Origin: Wolbachia endosymbiont (group B) of Parapoynx stratiotata
Lineage (GTDB): Bacteria > Pseudomonadota > Alphaproteobacteria > Rickettsiales > Anaplasmataceae
Reading direction: 5' to 3'
Length of the DNA stretch: 64,000 nt
NCBI RefSeq assembly: GCF_947250635.1
Contig: NZ_OX366335.1
Span: 930,001 to 994,000 of the forward strand
Notes under the pieces: model-generated
Seen by the model: the letters and a program-made list of their open reading frames with translations, nothing else
What the model was told of the DNA's origin: nothing
The model's database searches: none
Program-made: the position numbers and the translations under genes
Shown: one piece after another, positions 28,928-37,735 of the stretch
How the letters are laid out: each line of letters opens with the position of its first letter
Numbering within the stretch: position 1 is the first letter of the stretch

Positions 28928-29449
28928 AGTTTATCAGTAATACTGGATATCTCTGCTGCTGATATTTTGTGGTCATATATTTCCTCAACATGTGAAGCTA
29001 TATCTCTGTATCCCATGCCACTGGCATATGTGCTTAAGACCTTTGCTTCAAGTTCTGGATGTAGGCTTGTTTGCCTTTTTTTGACTATTTGCGGTTCAAA
29101 GCTTCCTTCTCTGTCTCTTGGTGTTAATAGTTCAAATGAGCCTGAACTTGTACGTAAAGTTTTTGCATTCCTTCCATTTCTTCGGTTATTTTCTTCACTT
29201 TTAGCTGACATGTGGCTTTCTATTTCACCTTCCAGACTTGCCTCTAGCAACCTTTTTATAAACGGTGTTAATGCTCCATCTCTTCCTGTCAATGGTCTTC
29301 CTTCTCGTATAGATGACAGGATATTTGTTTCTAATTCTTTATAATCTACCAAACCAGTAGTTCTATTTGCTTGACCCATATCAAACCTCCATTTTTTATA
29401 TCAATTTATTACTTTTTTTTCGGTTTGACACACTTTTTTGAACGTTCCC
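28928..29449 (-). mobile_element. Truncated IS256 copy (first 522 bp, minus strand)
   Basis: This contains the left terminal repeat and transposase codons 1-150 (up to SSITDK), then ends exactly at the right terminal repeat of full copy 3. The resulting chimeric 181-codon frame is not functional. Confidence 0.92.
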
Positions 29450-29968
29450 GATTTTCTAGTTAAAAAAGTAAGAAAAATAATTGGTAAGAAAGAAACTCCA
29501 TCGGTAGGAATAATTGACAGTCAATCAGTAAAAACTACTCAAAAAGGGGATCCAGAGGGTATGATGCTGGCAAAAAAATAAAGGGCAGGAAACGCCATAT
29601 TATTGTAGACACTGCAGGTCTTGTAATTACTGCTGAAGTACACAGAGCAAGCATTCAAGATCGTGATGGTGCTCTAAATCTTTTTGCTCAAGCTAAGTGC
29701 AAATCTACGTAAGTTTTTTGCTGATCAAGGATATATGGGTAAATTACAAAACCGCTGTTTATTGGAAACTGGATGTTTGTTAACGATTACCAAGAAAGTA
29801 GTTGATACAGGATTTCAAGTTATTCCTAAGCGTTGGATTGTTGAAAGAACTTTTGCCTGAATTTTAGACGCATGAGCAAAGATTACGAGCATTCTCCTCT
29901 TACCTCAAAAAACAATATTTTCTTTAATATGATCACTATTATGCTTCACAAATTAGCCTATTCTTGAG
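29450..29968 (+). mobile_element. IS5-type transposase remnant (different from the IS903-like element)
   Basis: Frames broken by several shifts still read [51 protein letters not shown], then KRWIVERTFA and SKDYEHSP..MLHKLAYS. This is the C-terminal two thirds of an IS5-family (IS427/ISL2-type) transposase. The 5' part is missing at the IS256 junction. Not functional. Confidence 0.8.
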
Positions 29969-30705
29969 TTTGAAGACAGGCTCTCAGACTCCAGAACTCT
30001 TCAGTCTTGGCAGAATCTGGTGCAGTTTATGAGATCTGGTACTTTCTGGTAGTAAAAAAATGCTAGATTTTCAATGGTTTAATGGTTGACAGATTTCTGA
30101 GCTGTAATCTGGTTTAGGTGGCAAAAAGCTTAGGAGTATTGAGGAGTTTTGACCAGTCTCCAGTTTCCAAAATTTCCTATTATTATATAATAATAATATA
30201 GTAGTATGACTTTAAAACATACTACTCTGTTCGGTTACTAACCAGTCTACAATAATAAGCTATGGATACGTATAAAGCTCTCTTTCAAAATTATCTGATA
30301 AAACAAATGAACCGTAATTGGATTTTAAAGCGATTCTACAACCTCAGGGTACAATTATACCACCAAGACCTAAGTTACTCACGTAGGGTAGCTTAAAACT
30401 CGATTATGAGGCATTTCTAAATTATTTCTTGCTTTAAAGTTTTACTTGTTATAAAAAAACCCTTATTGTACCCTATCACGCTTTTTATTCGTTGTAAAAC
30501 ATTTTTTTCAAAAAAGTGAAAAGTTTTTGTAATTTAGGTGAAACAAGAGCTGGTTTTGGAGGTCTTATTGAGATATAACGACTTTTATCTAAAATTCTTA
30601 AGTTGAGTCTTTAGGTAATCTCTATAAATAATTTGTAGATGAAGCTAAAGGAAAAAAGTTGCTGCCATAAACATAAGCTACAAAACCCTCTCAATAGTTC
30701 AAGAT
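29969..30705. other. Non-coding stretch left of the ATPase gene
   Basis: No supported gene. It contains a 44-codon frame (30262-30396, MDTYKALFQNYLIKQM...) without recognisable similarity. It also contains the motif GTGAAAAGTTTTTGTAATTT within 30509-30542, which recurs in slightly changed form at 33033-33069 on the other side of the ATPase/Bro-N genes. Confidence 0.5.
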
Positions 30706-30795
30706 GGAGACAAAGATCTAAATTTATTTATTTACGTCTCCAGTTTTATCTAGTATAACGGAGACAAAGATTTATATTTCGTATTTTATGTCTCC
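30706..30795 (+). repeat. Imperfect 54-bp tandem repeat spanning the ATPase start
   Basis: GGAGACAAAGAT occurs at 30706 and 30760, and (A)CGTCTCC / ATGTCTCC at 30735 and 30789. All are 54 bp apart. GGAGAC and GTCTCC are also inverted complements of each other, so each unit can fold. The second GTCTCC lies within the start codon region of the ATPase gene, so the repeat could act as an operator or attenuator. Confidence 0.6.
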
Positions 30796-32206
30796 ATCAT
30801 TTATTGGTAGGAAAACTGAGTTAAAGCAATTACTGGAGCTTACAGAAAAAAATACTGCATCTTTTGTAGTAGTCAAAGGAAGGCGTCGTATAGGAAAAAG
30901 TCGTTTAATTCAAGAGTTTGGTAAGTATTTTGAACAATATTACTCCTTTATAGGTTTGCCACCAGAAAAGCATACTACAATGTCCTACCAACTTAATGAA
31001 TTTTCTAGACAAGTTGCTAGACAATTTAATACATCTTTTGCTAGGTATGATGACTGGAGCGATTTACTATGGGCAGTTGGTGAACGTCTACTATCAGGAA
31101 AAACATTATTGCTGTTTGATGAAATTTCTTGGATGGGCTCAAAAGATCCAACCTTTTTAGGCAAAATAAAAAATTTTTGGGATACGCAGCTAAAAAATAA
31201 TAACAAGCTAATTTTCGTTGTTTGTGGATCAGCTTCATCATGGATCGAGAAAAATATACTTAGTAGTACTGGCTTCGTAGGAAGAATATCGTTAACTTTA
31301 ACACTCGGAGAATTATCACTTTCTGATTGCAACGAATTTTGGCCAAAAAATATTTCAGCATATGAAAAGTTCAAGGTGCTTGCAGTAACTGGCGGAATTC
31401 CAAAGTATTTAGAGGAGGTAAATTTTAAACATAGCGCTGAAGAAAATATTAAAAGGCTTTGTTTTACAAAAGGTGGGTTTTTAGTTGAAGAATTTAATCA
31501 AATATTCTCAGATTTATTCATGCGAAAAACGGCTTTTTATAAGCAAATAGTCAGAGCTCTTTCTACTGGAGCTAAAGAACAAGAAGAAATTTGTGCTACT
31601 TTAAATATCGTAAGACATGGACGCATTTCTGAGTATCTACATGAGCTTGAGCTTGCTGGTTTTATTGCAAAAGATCATACTTGGAGTATAAAAACTGGTA
31701 CTGATTCACGACTCAGGAGATACAGACTTCAAGATAATTATTTAAGGTTTTATTTAAAATATATTGAAAAAGATCTAGGGAAAATTAATCGTGACACCTA
31801 TTCTATAGGGTTCTTACCAGAGTGGTATACAATTATTGGGCTTCAATTTGAAAATTTGGTGCTGAACAATAGAAAGAGTATACATAATATCTTAGGAATT
31901 GATGGAATAATAAGCGAGAATCCATTTTTTCAGAAGAGAACGCGTAATAGTGCAGGTTGTCAAATTGATTATATGATTCAAACGAAGTTTAACACTCTCT
32001 ACATTTGCGAAATCAAATTTTCAAAAGATAAAATTGGTCATTCAATAATACAAGAGGTACAAAAGAAAATAGATACACTAAATCGTCCAAAAGGCTTTTC
32101 ATGTCGTCCAGTCCTTATCCACGTTAATGATGTAAGTGATGATGTTATAGATAGTGGTTACTTTTCACACATAATTGATTTTGGAAAATTATTAAATTGT
32201 AAGTAA
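30788..32206 (+). CDS. AAA-type ATPase with C-terminal nuclease-like (DUF234) domain
   Basis: A 472-residue protein of the archaeal-type ATPase group. The N-terminal part binds ATP: Walker A RRRIGKSRLIQEF near residue 31, Walker B LLLFDEISWM near 107. An arginine-bearing region follows (SASSWIEKNILSSTGFVGR), then a winged-helix segment (EICATLNIVRHGRISEYLHEL). The C-terminus (residues ~390-430: CQIDYMIQTKFNTLYICEIKFSK) has the D...ExK arrangement of PD-(D/E)XK nucleases. Such proteins occur on mobile elements; the substrate is unknown. It stands alone with its own repeat-bearing upstream region, followed by a Bro-N remnant. Confidence 0.75.
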   Translation: MSPSFIGRKTELKQLLELTEKNTASFVVVKGRRRIGKSRLIQEFGKYFEQYYSFIGLPPEKHTTMSYQLNEFSRQVARQFNTSFARYDDWSDLLWAVGERLLSGKTLLLFDEISWMGSKDPTFLGKIKNFWDTQLKNNNKLIFVVCGSASSWIEKNILSSTGFVGRISLTLTLGELSLSDCNEFWPKNISAYEKFKVLAVTGGIPKYLEEVNFKHSAEENIKRLCFTKGGFLVEEFNQIFSDLFMRKTAFYKQIVRALSTGAKEQEEICATLNIVRHGRISEYLHELELAGFIAKDHTWSIKTGTDSRLRRYRLQDNYLRFYLKYIEKDLGKINRDTYSIGFLPEWYTIIGLQFENLVLNNRKSIHNILGIDGIISENPFFQKRTRNSAGCQIDYMIQTKFNTLYICEIKFSKDKIGHSIIQEVQKKIDTLNRPKGFSCRPVLIHVNDVSDDVIDSGYFSHIIDFGKLLNCK

Positions 32207-32274
32207 TGGTTTTTCTGACTTAAAAATAGTGTCTTTTAGTTTTTATGTTTATTCTTAACTTATAGAGGTTGCCT

Positions 32275-32490
32275 ATGACTGATACTTTAACTTTAAAAGA
32301 GGGAGATATTGAAACTACTGCTTTTGATAATAGCAATTTTACTAGAGTATTACACGATGGAGAATGGTGGTACGTAATAACAGAAGTAATAGCTTTTCTG
32401 ACAGGTAGTAAGAACCCATCTGACTATCTAAAAAAGATAAAAAGCAGAGATATAGGGCTTTCTGAAGGATGGGGACACCCCCCTTGAAAT
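32275..32490 (+). pseudogene. Bro-N domain (phage antirepressor-like) protein remnant
   Basis: 70 codons read EWWYVITEVIAFLTGSKNPS and DYLKKIKSRDIGLSEGWG. This is the start of a BRO-N domain, a DNA-binding domain of phage antirepressor-type proteins. The frame breaks in a C-rich run (GACACCCCCC at 32472-32484), after which nothing recognisable follows. The ATG at 32275 with AGAGG upstream is the likely original start. Confidence 0.65.
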
Positions 32491-33211
32491 TAAAAAATAA
32501 AGTTTTACATAGCCCATTTCAATTGTCTCCATTGTAGCACCATTCTTAAAAACGTTTTAGAGGGCTATTATAGCGTTATCTAGATAGGGGTTGTAAATCA
32601 AAAGCTCGTGTAATCTCCTCTCAACTCAAATAGCAAAGAAGCTGCTGTAAAAGATATAGCTGGTCTTCAAAGCTCTTTAATTCCTTAGCTGTCTTAAAAT
32701 TATTTTAACTTTTTTTCAAAAAATCCCGGAAAAAGTAGTAAGAAATCCGGTATATATTAGTATAGGGGCATTGAGTGTAGATGTGCTTCAAACAGAAAAG
32801 TTGGAAAACAGAAAGCAAAAGAAATCTAGGCTTTTACGTAATTGAGAATTTATATTTTTTTAATAAGGCAAAAACTGTGTTTTAAAGCTAGATGTGACTT
32901 TAGGGAAAAAACTATCACTGCTCACCAAAGAACGTCTATAATAGCCTTTAAACTCAAATAAAAGCTATCCTTAGTAATTCTACTGTTATAAAACAAACCT
33001 GCAGACAAGTTTAACAAGGTTTTTATCCTTTGCAAAAAAAAAGTGAACAGTTTTCGTAATTTTGGTGAATATATATAACAAGAAAACAACTTTCTGCAGT
33101 AGCACATAATTCTCGTTGTTGGCCTACAAAAACCTATGAATTTCTAGTGTATTTTGCAGAAACCAGACGATATTTTGGAGTAAGTGCTACTTGTAATTTT
33201 AATAATAGCAA
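32491..33211. other. Non-coding stretch right of the ATPase/Bro-N genes
   Basis: No supported gene in ~720 bp. It contains the second copy of the GTGAA.AGTTTT.GTAATTT..GGTGAA motif (33033-33069) and, before it, CTGTTATAAAACAAACC (about 32985-33001). That resembles TTGTTATAAAAAAACCC upstream of the first copy (about 30453-30471). Confidence 0.5.
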
Positions 33212-33688
33212 ATGTCAACCCTAACACTAGATCTAGGCAAACAAACAGGATGGTCTATTCTTCACAACGGAGTAATTCAAAGTGGAAGTGAGAGTTTTCA
33301 TACTAGTCGGTTTAGTGGTGGTGGAATGCACTTCTTAAATTTTCGTAGCTGGCTAAATGAAATGAAGGAAAAATTTCCAAGTATTGAAACAGTTTATTTT
33401 GAGGAAGTTAGAAGACACTTAGGAACTGATGCTGCTCATTGCTACGGAGGTTTCTTGGCACATTTGTCTGCTTGGTGTGAAGAGAATCATATTCCCTATC
33501 AGAGCGTTCCTGTTAAGACTATAAAACGCTTTATCACAGGCAAAGGCAATGCAAGTAAGAGTGAAGTTATTGAAGCGATACGTGAAAAAAGTTTTTCACC
33601 TAGAGATGATAATCAAGCAGATGCTTTGGCATTAATGTTTTACGTTATGAATATTAGTAAAGATTTTAACATATCAAAAAGCCCATAG
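33212..33688 (+). CDS. RuvC-like Holliday junction resolvase (WO prophage)
   Basis: A 158-residue RNase H-fold nuclease. Candidate metal ligands are D7 in LTLDLGKQTGWS, E70 or E71 in VYFEEVRRH, and the C-terminal DDNQADALAL pair. These follow the RuvC pattern of D, E and a DxxDAL-type end. It probably resolves branched DNA during phage replication. It stands first in a prophage gene order resolvase-methyltransferase-terminase. Confidence 0.85.
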   Translation: MSTLTLDLGKQTGWSILHNGVIQSGSESFHTSRFSGGGMHFLNFRSWLNEMKEKFPSIETVYFEEVRRHLGTDAAHCYGGFLAHLSAWCEENHIPYQSVPVKTIKRFITGKGNASKSEVIEAIREKSFSPRDDNQADALALMFYVMNISKDFNISKSP

Positions 33689-33691
33689 AAA

Positions 33692-33766
33692 GTGGGTCCT
33701 TTCGGCCATACTGGCGGGTTTGGTGGGTTCGACCCCAGGCCTTCTTTAGCGTCAGACATATTTTAA
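33692..33766 (+). other. GC-rich Gly-rich mini-ORF in the resolvase frame
   Basis: Directly after the resolvase TAG the same frame stays open for 25 codons (GTG start possible; VGPFGHTGGFGGFDPRPSL then ASDIF) and ends at TAA. The DNA is markedly GC-rich for this genome and contains the hairpins GGCCATACTGGC and GGGTTCGACCCC. It could be a read-through tail, a small protein or an imported fragment. Not recognised. Confidence 0.35.
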
Positions 33767-33791
33767 ATATTAACTTTTTAACTATCAAGAT

Positions 33792-35018
33792 ATGAATTTA
33801 GCAATCCACTATTATCCTACTCAAAATCTCATCGAATATGAGCGTAATCCACGTAAAAATGACGATGTAGTAAATAGAATGTGTGCTTCAATCAGGGAAT
33901 TCGGCTTTCGTATACCAATAGTTGCAAAAAGTGATGGTACTGTGGTTGATGGTCATTTAAGACTTAAAGCAGCAAGAAAACTTGGTATGGAAAGTATACC
34001 AGTGGTCTTAAGTGATAATTTAAATGAACCACAAACTAAAGCTTTTCGACTACTTGCTAATCAATCAGCTAACTGGGCAAAGTGGGATGATGATCTTTTG
34101 AGAGTGGAAATTCAAGAGCTAGAAGATTTGCAGTTTGACTTAAAAATGACAGGATTTGAATTAGAAAAAGTTCAACGGTTTCTCGATGATTTTGACGGTG
34201 AAAAAGAAGATCTTTCTGACTTAGCTATTGATGATAAAAAAGTAACAAAACCAGGTGATCTTTGGATTTTAGGAAATCATAGAATCTATTGTGGTGATAG
34301 CTCTGTAGTTGAATCATATAAAGCGCTGTTAGATGATAAAATGGCAGATATTACTGTGTGTGATCCTCCGTATAACGTAGCATATGGTAACAGTCAAGAG
34401 AGAGAAGACAAAAAGATATTAAACGATAATCAAGGTGAAAAGTACGAACTTTTTCTCTACTACATCTGTTCCAATATTTTAGCATATACGAAAGGTGCAA
34501 TTTACATCTGCACATCATCATCAGAGTTTTCGACGTTGCAAAAAGCATTTGAGGAAGCAGGTGGTCGTTGGTCAACATTTATCATTTGGGCAAAGAATCA
34601 CTTTACGCTAGGAAGATCAGATTATCAAAGACAATACGAAGCAATGCTTTATGGATGGAAAAGTGGCAATAAACGTGAGTGGTATGGAGGTAGAAATCAA
34701 AGTGACCTCTGGTTTTATGATAAGCCAACACATAATACACTACATCCAACGATGAAGCCAGTAGAGCTAATGGAGAGAGCGATAGTAAACAGCAGCAGAT
34801 CTGGAGACATAGTACTTGATCCATTTAGCGGTTCTGGCAGCACACTGATTGCATGTGAGAGAACAGGAAGAATTTGTAGAACAATAGAGCTAGATTCAAA
34901 GTTTGTAGATGTAACGATAAAACGTTGGCAAGTGTATACAGGCAGGGAGGCAATTCTTTCTGGTGCTGGTAAAACTTTTCAAGAGATTCAAGAAGAAAAA
35001 AAGGAGCAAAAAAAGTGA
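33792..35018 (+). CDS. ParB-domain / DNA adenine-type methyltransferase (WO prophage)
   Basis: A 408-residue two-domain protein. Residues ~1-110 are a ParB/sulfiredoxin-like domain (IEYERNPRKNDDVV, GTVVDGHLRLKAARKLG). Residues ~165-390 form an N6-adenine or N4-cytosine methyltransferase: catalytic motif IV DPPY (ITVCDPPYNVAYG), then LHPTMKPVELMERAI and the AdoMet-binding DPFSGSGSTLIACE near the end (beta-class order). A ParB-fused methylase of this build is a regular WO prophage gene and may protect phage DNA. It overlaps the next gene by 4 bp. Confidence 0.9.
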   Translation: MNLAIHYYPTQNLIEYERNPRKNDDVVNRMCASIREFGFRIPIVAKSDGTVVDGHLRLKAARKLGMESIPVVLSDNLNEPQTKAFRLLANQSANWAKWDDDLLRVEIQELEDLQFDLKMTGFELEKVQRFLDDFDGEKEDLSDLAIDDKKVTKPGDLWILGNHRIYCGDSSVVESYKALLDDKMADITVCDPPYNVAYGNSQEREDKKILNDNQGEKYELFLYYICSNILAYTKGAIYICTSSSEFSTLQKAFEEAGGRWSTFIIWAKNHFTLGRSDYQRQYEAMLYGWKSGNKREWYGGRNQSDLWFYDKPTHNTLHPTMKPVELMERAIVNSSRSGDIVLDPFSGSGSTLIACERTGRICRTIELDSKFVDVTIKRWQVYTGREAILSGAGKTFQEIQEEKKEQKK

Positions 35019-35383
35019 AATTAATAACACAAACAGAATGGGCAAGAGAACAAGGATTTTCAAAGCAATATGTCTGTTATTTAGTAAAAAAAGGAATAGT
35101 TGAGTTGGAGAATGGTTTGATCAATAGAGAACAGGCAAATGAAGCGGTGGCAGCAATAAGAGATCCAAGTCAACCATTGAGAAGAAAAAACTATTCAGAA
35201 AACGGAGAAAAACTTTCCACAATGTTGCTAAAAACGCGAATAAAAAATGAAATGGAACGAGGTAAACTGCTTGAGGCGAAAGCTAAGGCTGAAATAGGAG
35301 AGCTTGTAGCAGTAGAGGAAGTGAAAAACGAAGCATTTAATGTAGCAAGAGTTGTACGTAATAATCTGCTTAATATTCCAAAT
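35015..35383 (+). pseudogene. Small-terminase-like DNA-packaging protein, 3'-truncated
   Basis: About 123 codons start at an ATG overlapping the methylase stop. WAREQGFSKQYVCYLVKKGIV is a helix-turn-helix. A basic helical part follows (LKTRIKNEMERGKLLEAKAK), as in Nu1-type small terminase subunits. The frame runs straight into the IS256 terminal repeat at 35384; the end of the gene and all head genes beyond it are gone. Confidence 0.65.
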
Positions 35384-35856
35384 GGGAACGTTCAAAAAAG
35401 TGTGTCAAGCCGCATTTTTAGTTCAACTCAATTTTCAATCTATCTGGAAAGAAAATATCAAGTTGAGACATAGTTAAAGCCCAATTAGGGAGAGCCATAA
35501 TCCACTTTTGCTCTACCTTTTTTATAGCACAATATACCTGTTTGTACAAGGCATTTGTACTAGTAAATGAACCCTTAGTTTTAGTAAATTTCCTGATTTG
35601 TCTATGCAACCCCTCAATTGGATTGGTGGTGTAAATCAGCTTCCTAACTTGCCCAGAATACTTAAAATAACTGGATAAGTTTTCCCAATTGTTCTGCCAG
35701 GATTTTATAACTAAAGGATACTTCTCTCCCCATTTTTCTTCCAGCTCAAGCAGATAATTCTCAGCGATCTCTTTACTTGAAGCACGATATATTTTTTTCA
35801 AATCATTCATGAAAACTTTTACATCTTTGCTAGATACATATTTCAGTGAATTCCTT
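35384..35856 (-). mobile_element. Truncated IS256 copy (last 473 bp, minus strand)
   Basis: The right terminal repeat plus transposase C-terminal codons (from MNDLKKIYRASS on). It shares the TMSQ variant with the fragment at 6036. It ends exactly at the left terminal repeat of full copy 4. Confidence 0.92.
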
Positions 35857-37193
35857 GGGAACGTTCAAAAAAGTGTGTCAAACCGAAAAAAAAGTAATAA
35901 ATTGATATAAAAAATGGAGGTTTGATATGGGTCAAGCAAATAGAACTACTGGTTTGGTAGATTATAAAGAATTAGAAACAAATATCCTGTCATCTATACG
36001 AGAAGGAAGACCATTGACAGGAAGAGATGGAGCATTAACACCGTTTATAAAAAGGTTGCTAGAGGCAAGTCTGGAAGGTGAAATAGAAAGCCACATGTCA
36101 GCTAAAAGTGAAGAAAATAACCGAAGAAATGGAAGGAATGCAAAAACTTTACGTACAAGTTCAGGCTCATTTGAACTATTAACACCAAGAGACAGAGAAG
36201 GAAGCTTTGAACCGCAAATAGTCAAAAAAAGGCAAACAAGCCTACATCCAGAACTTGAAGCAAAGGTCTTAAGCACATATGCCAGTGGCATGGGATACAG
36301 AGATATAGCTTCACATGTTGAGGAAATATATGACCACAAAATATCAGCAGCAGAGATATCCAGTATTACTGATAAACTGCTACCAGTAATCAATGAATGG
36401 CGCAGCCGCCCACTGCAATCAGTGTATCCAATAGTGTTTATGGATGGCATGTTCTTTAAGGTCAAGGAGGACGGACATTGTATAAGTAAATGCATGTATA
36501 ATATATTGGGCATAAATCAAAATGGCAGAAAAGAAGTATTAGGTTTTTATTTGGCTGAAAGTGAAGGAGCTAACTTCTGGTTGGGAGTTCTAAATGACCT
36601 AAAAGAGCGAGGAGTAGAAGATATTCTAATTGCCTGCATTGATGGGCTAAAAAGCTTTCCTGCGGCTATAAATAGTGTGTTTCCTAAGGCAGAAGTACAG
36701 CTATGTATAGTGCATCAGATAAGGAATTCACTGAAATATGTATCTAGCAAAGATGTAAAAGTTTTCATGAATGATTTGAAAAAAATATATCGTGCTTCAA
36801 GTAAAGAGATCGCTGAGAATTATCTGCTTGAGCTGGAAGAAAAATGGGGAGAGAAGTATCCTTTAGTTATAAAATCCTGGCAGAACAATTGGGAAAACTT
36901 ATCCAGTTATTTTAAGTATTCTGGGCAAGTTAGGAAGCTGATTTACACCACCAATCCAATTGAGGGGTTGCATAGACAAATCAGGAAATTTACTAAAACT
37001 AAGGGTTCATTTACTAGTACAAATGCCTTGTACAAACAGGTATATTGTGCTATAAAAAAGGTAGAGCAAAAGTGGATTATGGCTCTCCCTAATTGGGCTT
37101 TAACTATTTCTCAACTTGATATTTTCTTTCCAGATAGATTGAAAATTGAGTTGAACTAAAAATGCGGCTTGACACACTTTTTTGAACGTTCCC
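35857..37193 (+). mobile_element. IS256-family element, full copy 4
   Basis: A full 1337-bp copy. Sequences outside the pair (TTCCAAAT at the left, GAAGCTGC at the right) do not match, so no target duplication survives. A deletion between the small terminase gene and a distant gene is likely. Confidence 0.95.
35927..37159 (+). CDS. IS256-family transposase, copy 4
   Basis: 410 residues, complete, with the same predicted protein as the other full copies. Confidence 0.95.
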   Translation: MGQANRTTGLVDYKELETNILSSIREGRPLTGRDGALTPFIKRLLEASLEGEIESHMSAKSEENNRRNGRNAKTLRTSSGSFELLTPRDREGSFEPQIVKKRQTSLHPELEAKVLSTYASGMGYRDIASHVEEIYDHKISAAEISSITDKLLPVINEWRSRPLQSVYPIVFMDGMFFKVKEDGHCISKCMYNILGINQNGRKEVLGFYLAESEGANFWLGVLNDLKERGVEDILIACIDGLKSFPAAINSVFPKAEVQLCIVHQIRNSLKYVSSKDVKVFMNDLKKIYRASSKEIAENYLLELEEKWGEKYPLVIKSWQNNWENLSSYFKYSGQVRKLIYTTNPIEGLHRQIRKFTKTKGSFTSTNALYKQVYCAIKKVEQKWIMALPNWALTISQLDIFFPDRLKIELN

Positions 37194-37439
37194 GAAGCTG
37201 CAGATTATGTTATCTCTCCACTGCTTGGTGACTCTTCTTGTGCAACAAAAAATAAGCAAAGCTCAGAAGAAGATAAAAAAATTATCAATAGTGTTGTTGA
37301 TAAAGCAAATGAAGTTAAAAATGATCTTGAGAAAAACGTCAAGCCTTTTACTACTGAAGAAATTGTTTCGCCAAGCACTGAGTTTATTAATCCTATAGCA
37401 AAATTAAGAGAAAAAGTTTTGAGAAGAGTAGGTCGATAG
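37194..37439 (+). pseudogene. C-terminal fragment of a prophage protein
   Basis: About 82 codons are open from the IS edge to the stop (EAADYVISPLLGDSS, KKIINSVVDKANEVKNDL, FINPIAKLREKVLRRVGR). Acidic-basic helical tail, not recognised; from its place it is probably the end of a head or connector gene. Confidence 0.45.
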
Positions 37440-37735
37440 GAGGTGAAAAGAGGGAGGAAAGCTAAAAAGGAGTGGTTAAGAAATAAATATTTTAGAGAGC
37501 ACAGATGATAAAAGTTAGTAATCACAAAAATGTAAGGTGTGCCAAGAAGTATAGCCTTTCTTATAATAGTTCGAACGTGATAAGATATGTATTTATGACG
37601 ATAGTGGGCCAGTAGCGTATTACGATACGTTCGGATTATTGTGAAAAGAGCTATACGTACGGAACAGATTAATGATGGGCGAATAAATTCAAGACCTCAA
37701 AGTGATTTTACTCAGGATAGAAGTTTAAGGTTAAA
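37440..37735. other. Possible mini-ORFs behind the prophage fragment
   Basis: Three short plus-strand frames follow: GTG at 37443 (21 codons, KRGRKAKKEWLRNKYFREHR), ATG at 37505 (36 codons, IKVSNHKNVRCAKKYSLSYN...) overlapping the previous stop, and GTG at 37653 (VKRAIRTEQINDGRINSR...). They may be small prophage genes or decayed pieces. No similarity recognised. Confidence 0.3.

Noticed and set aside
33720..33745. Possible tRNA T-arm (GGGTTCGACCCC) behind the resolvase gene
   Set aside because: No acceptor, D or anticodon arm can be built around it.
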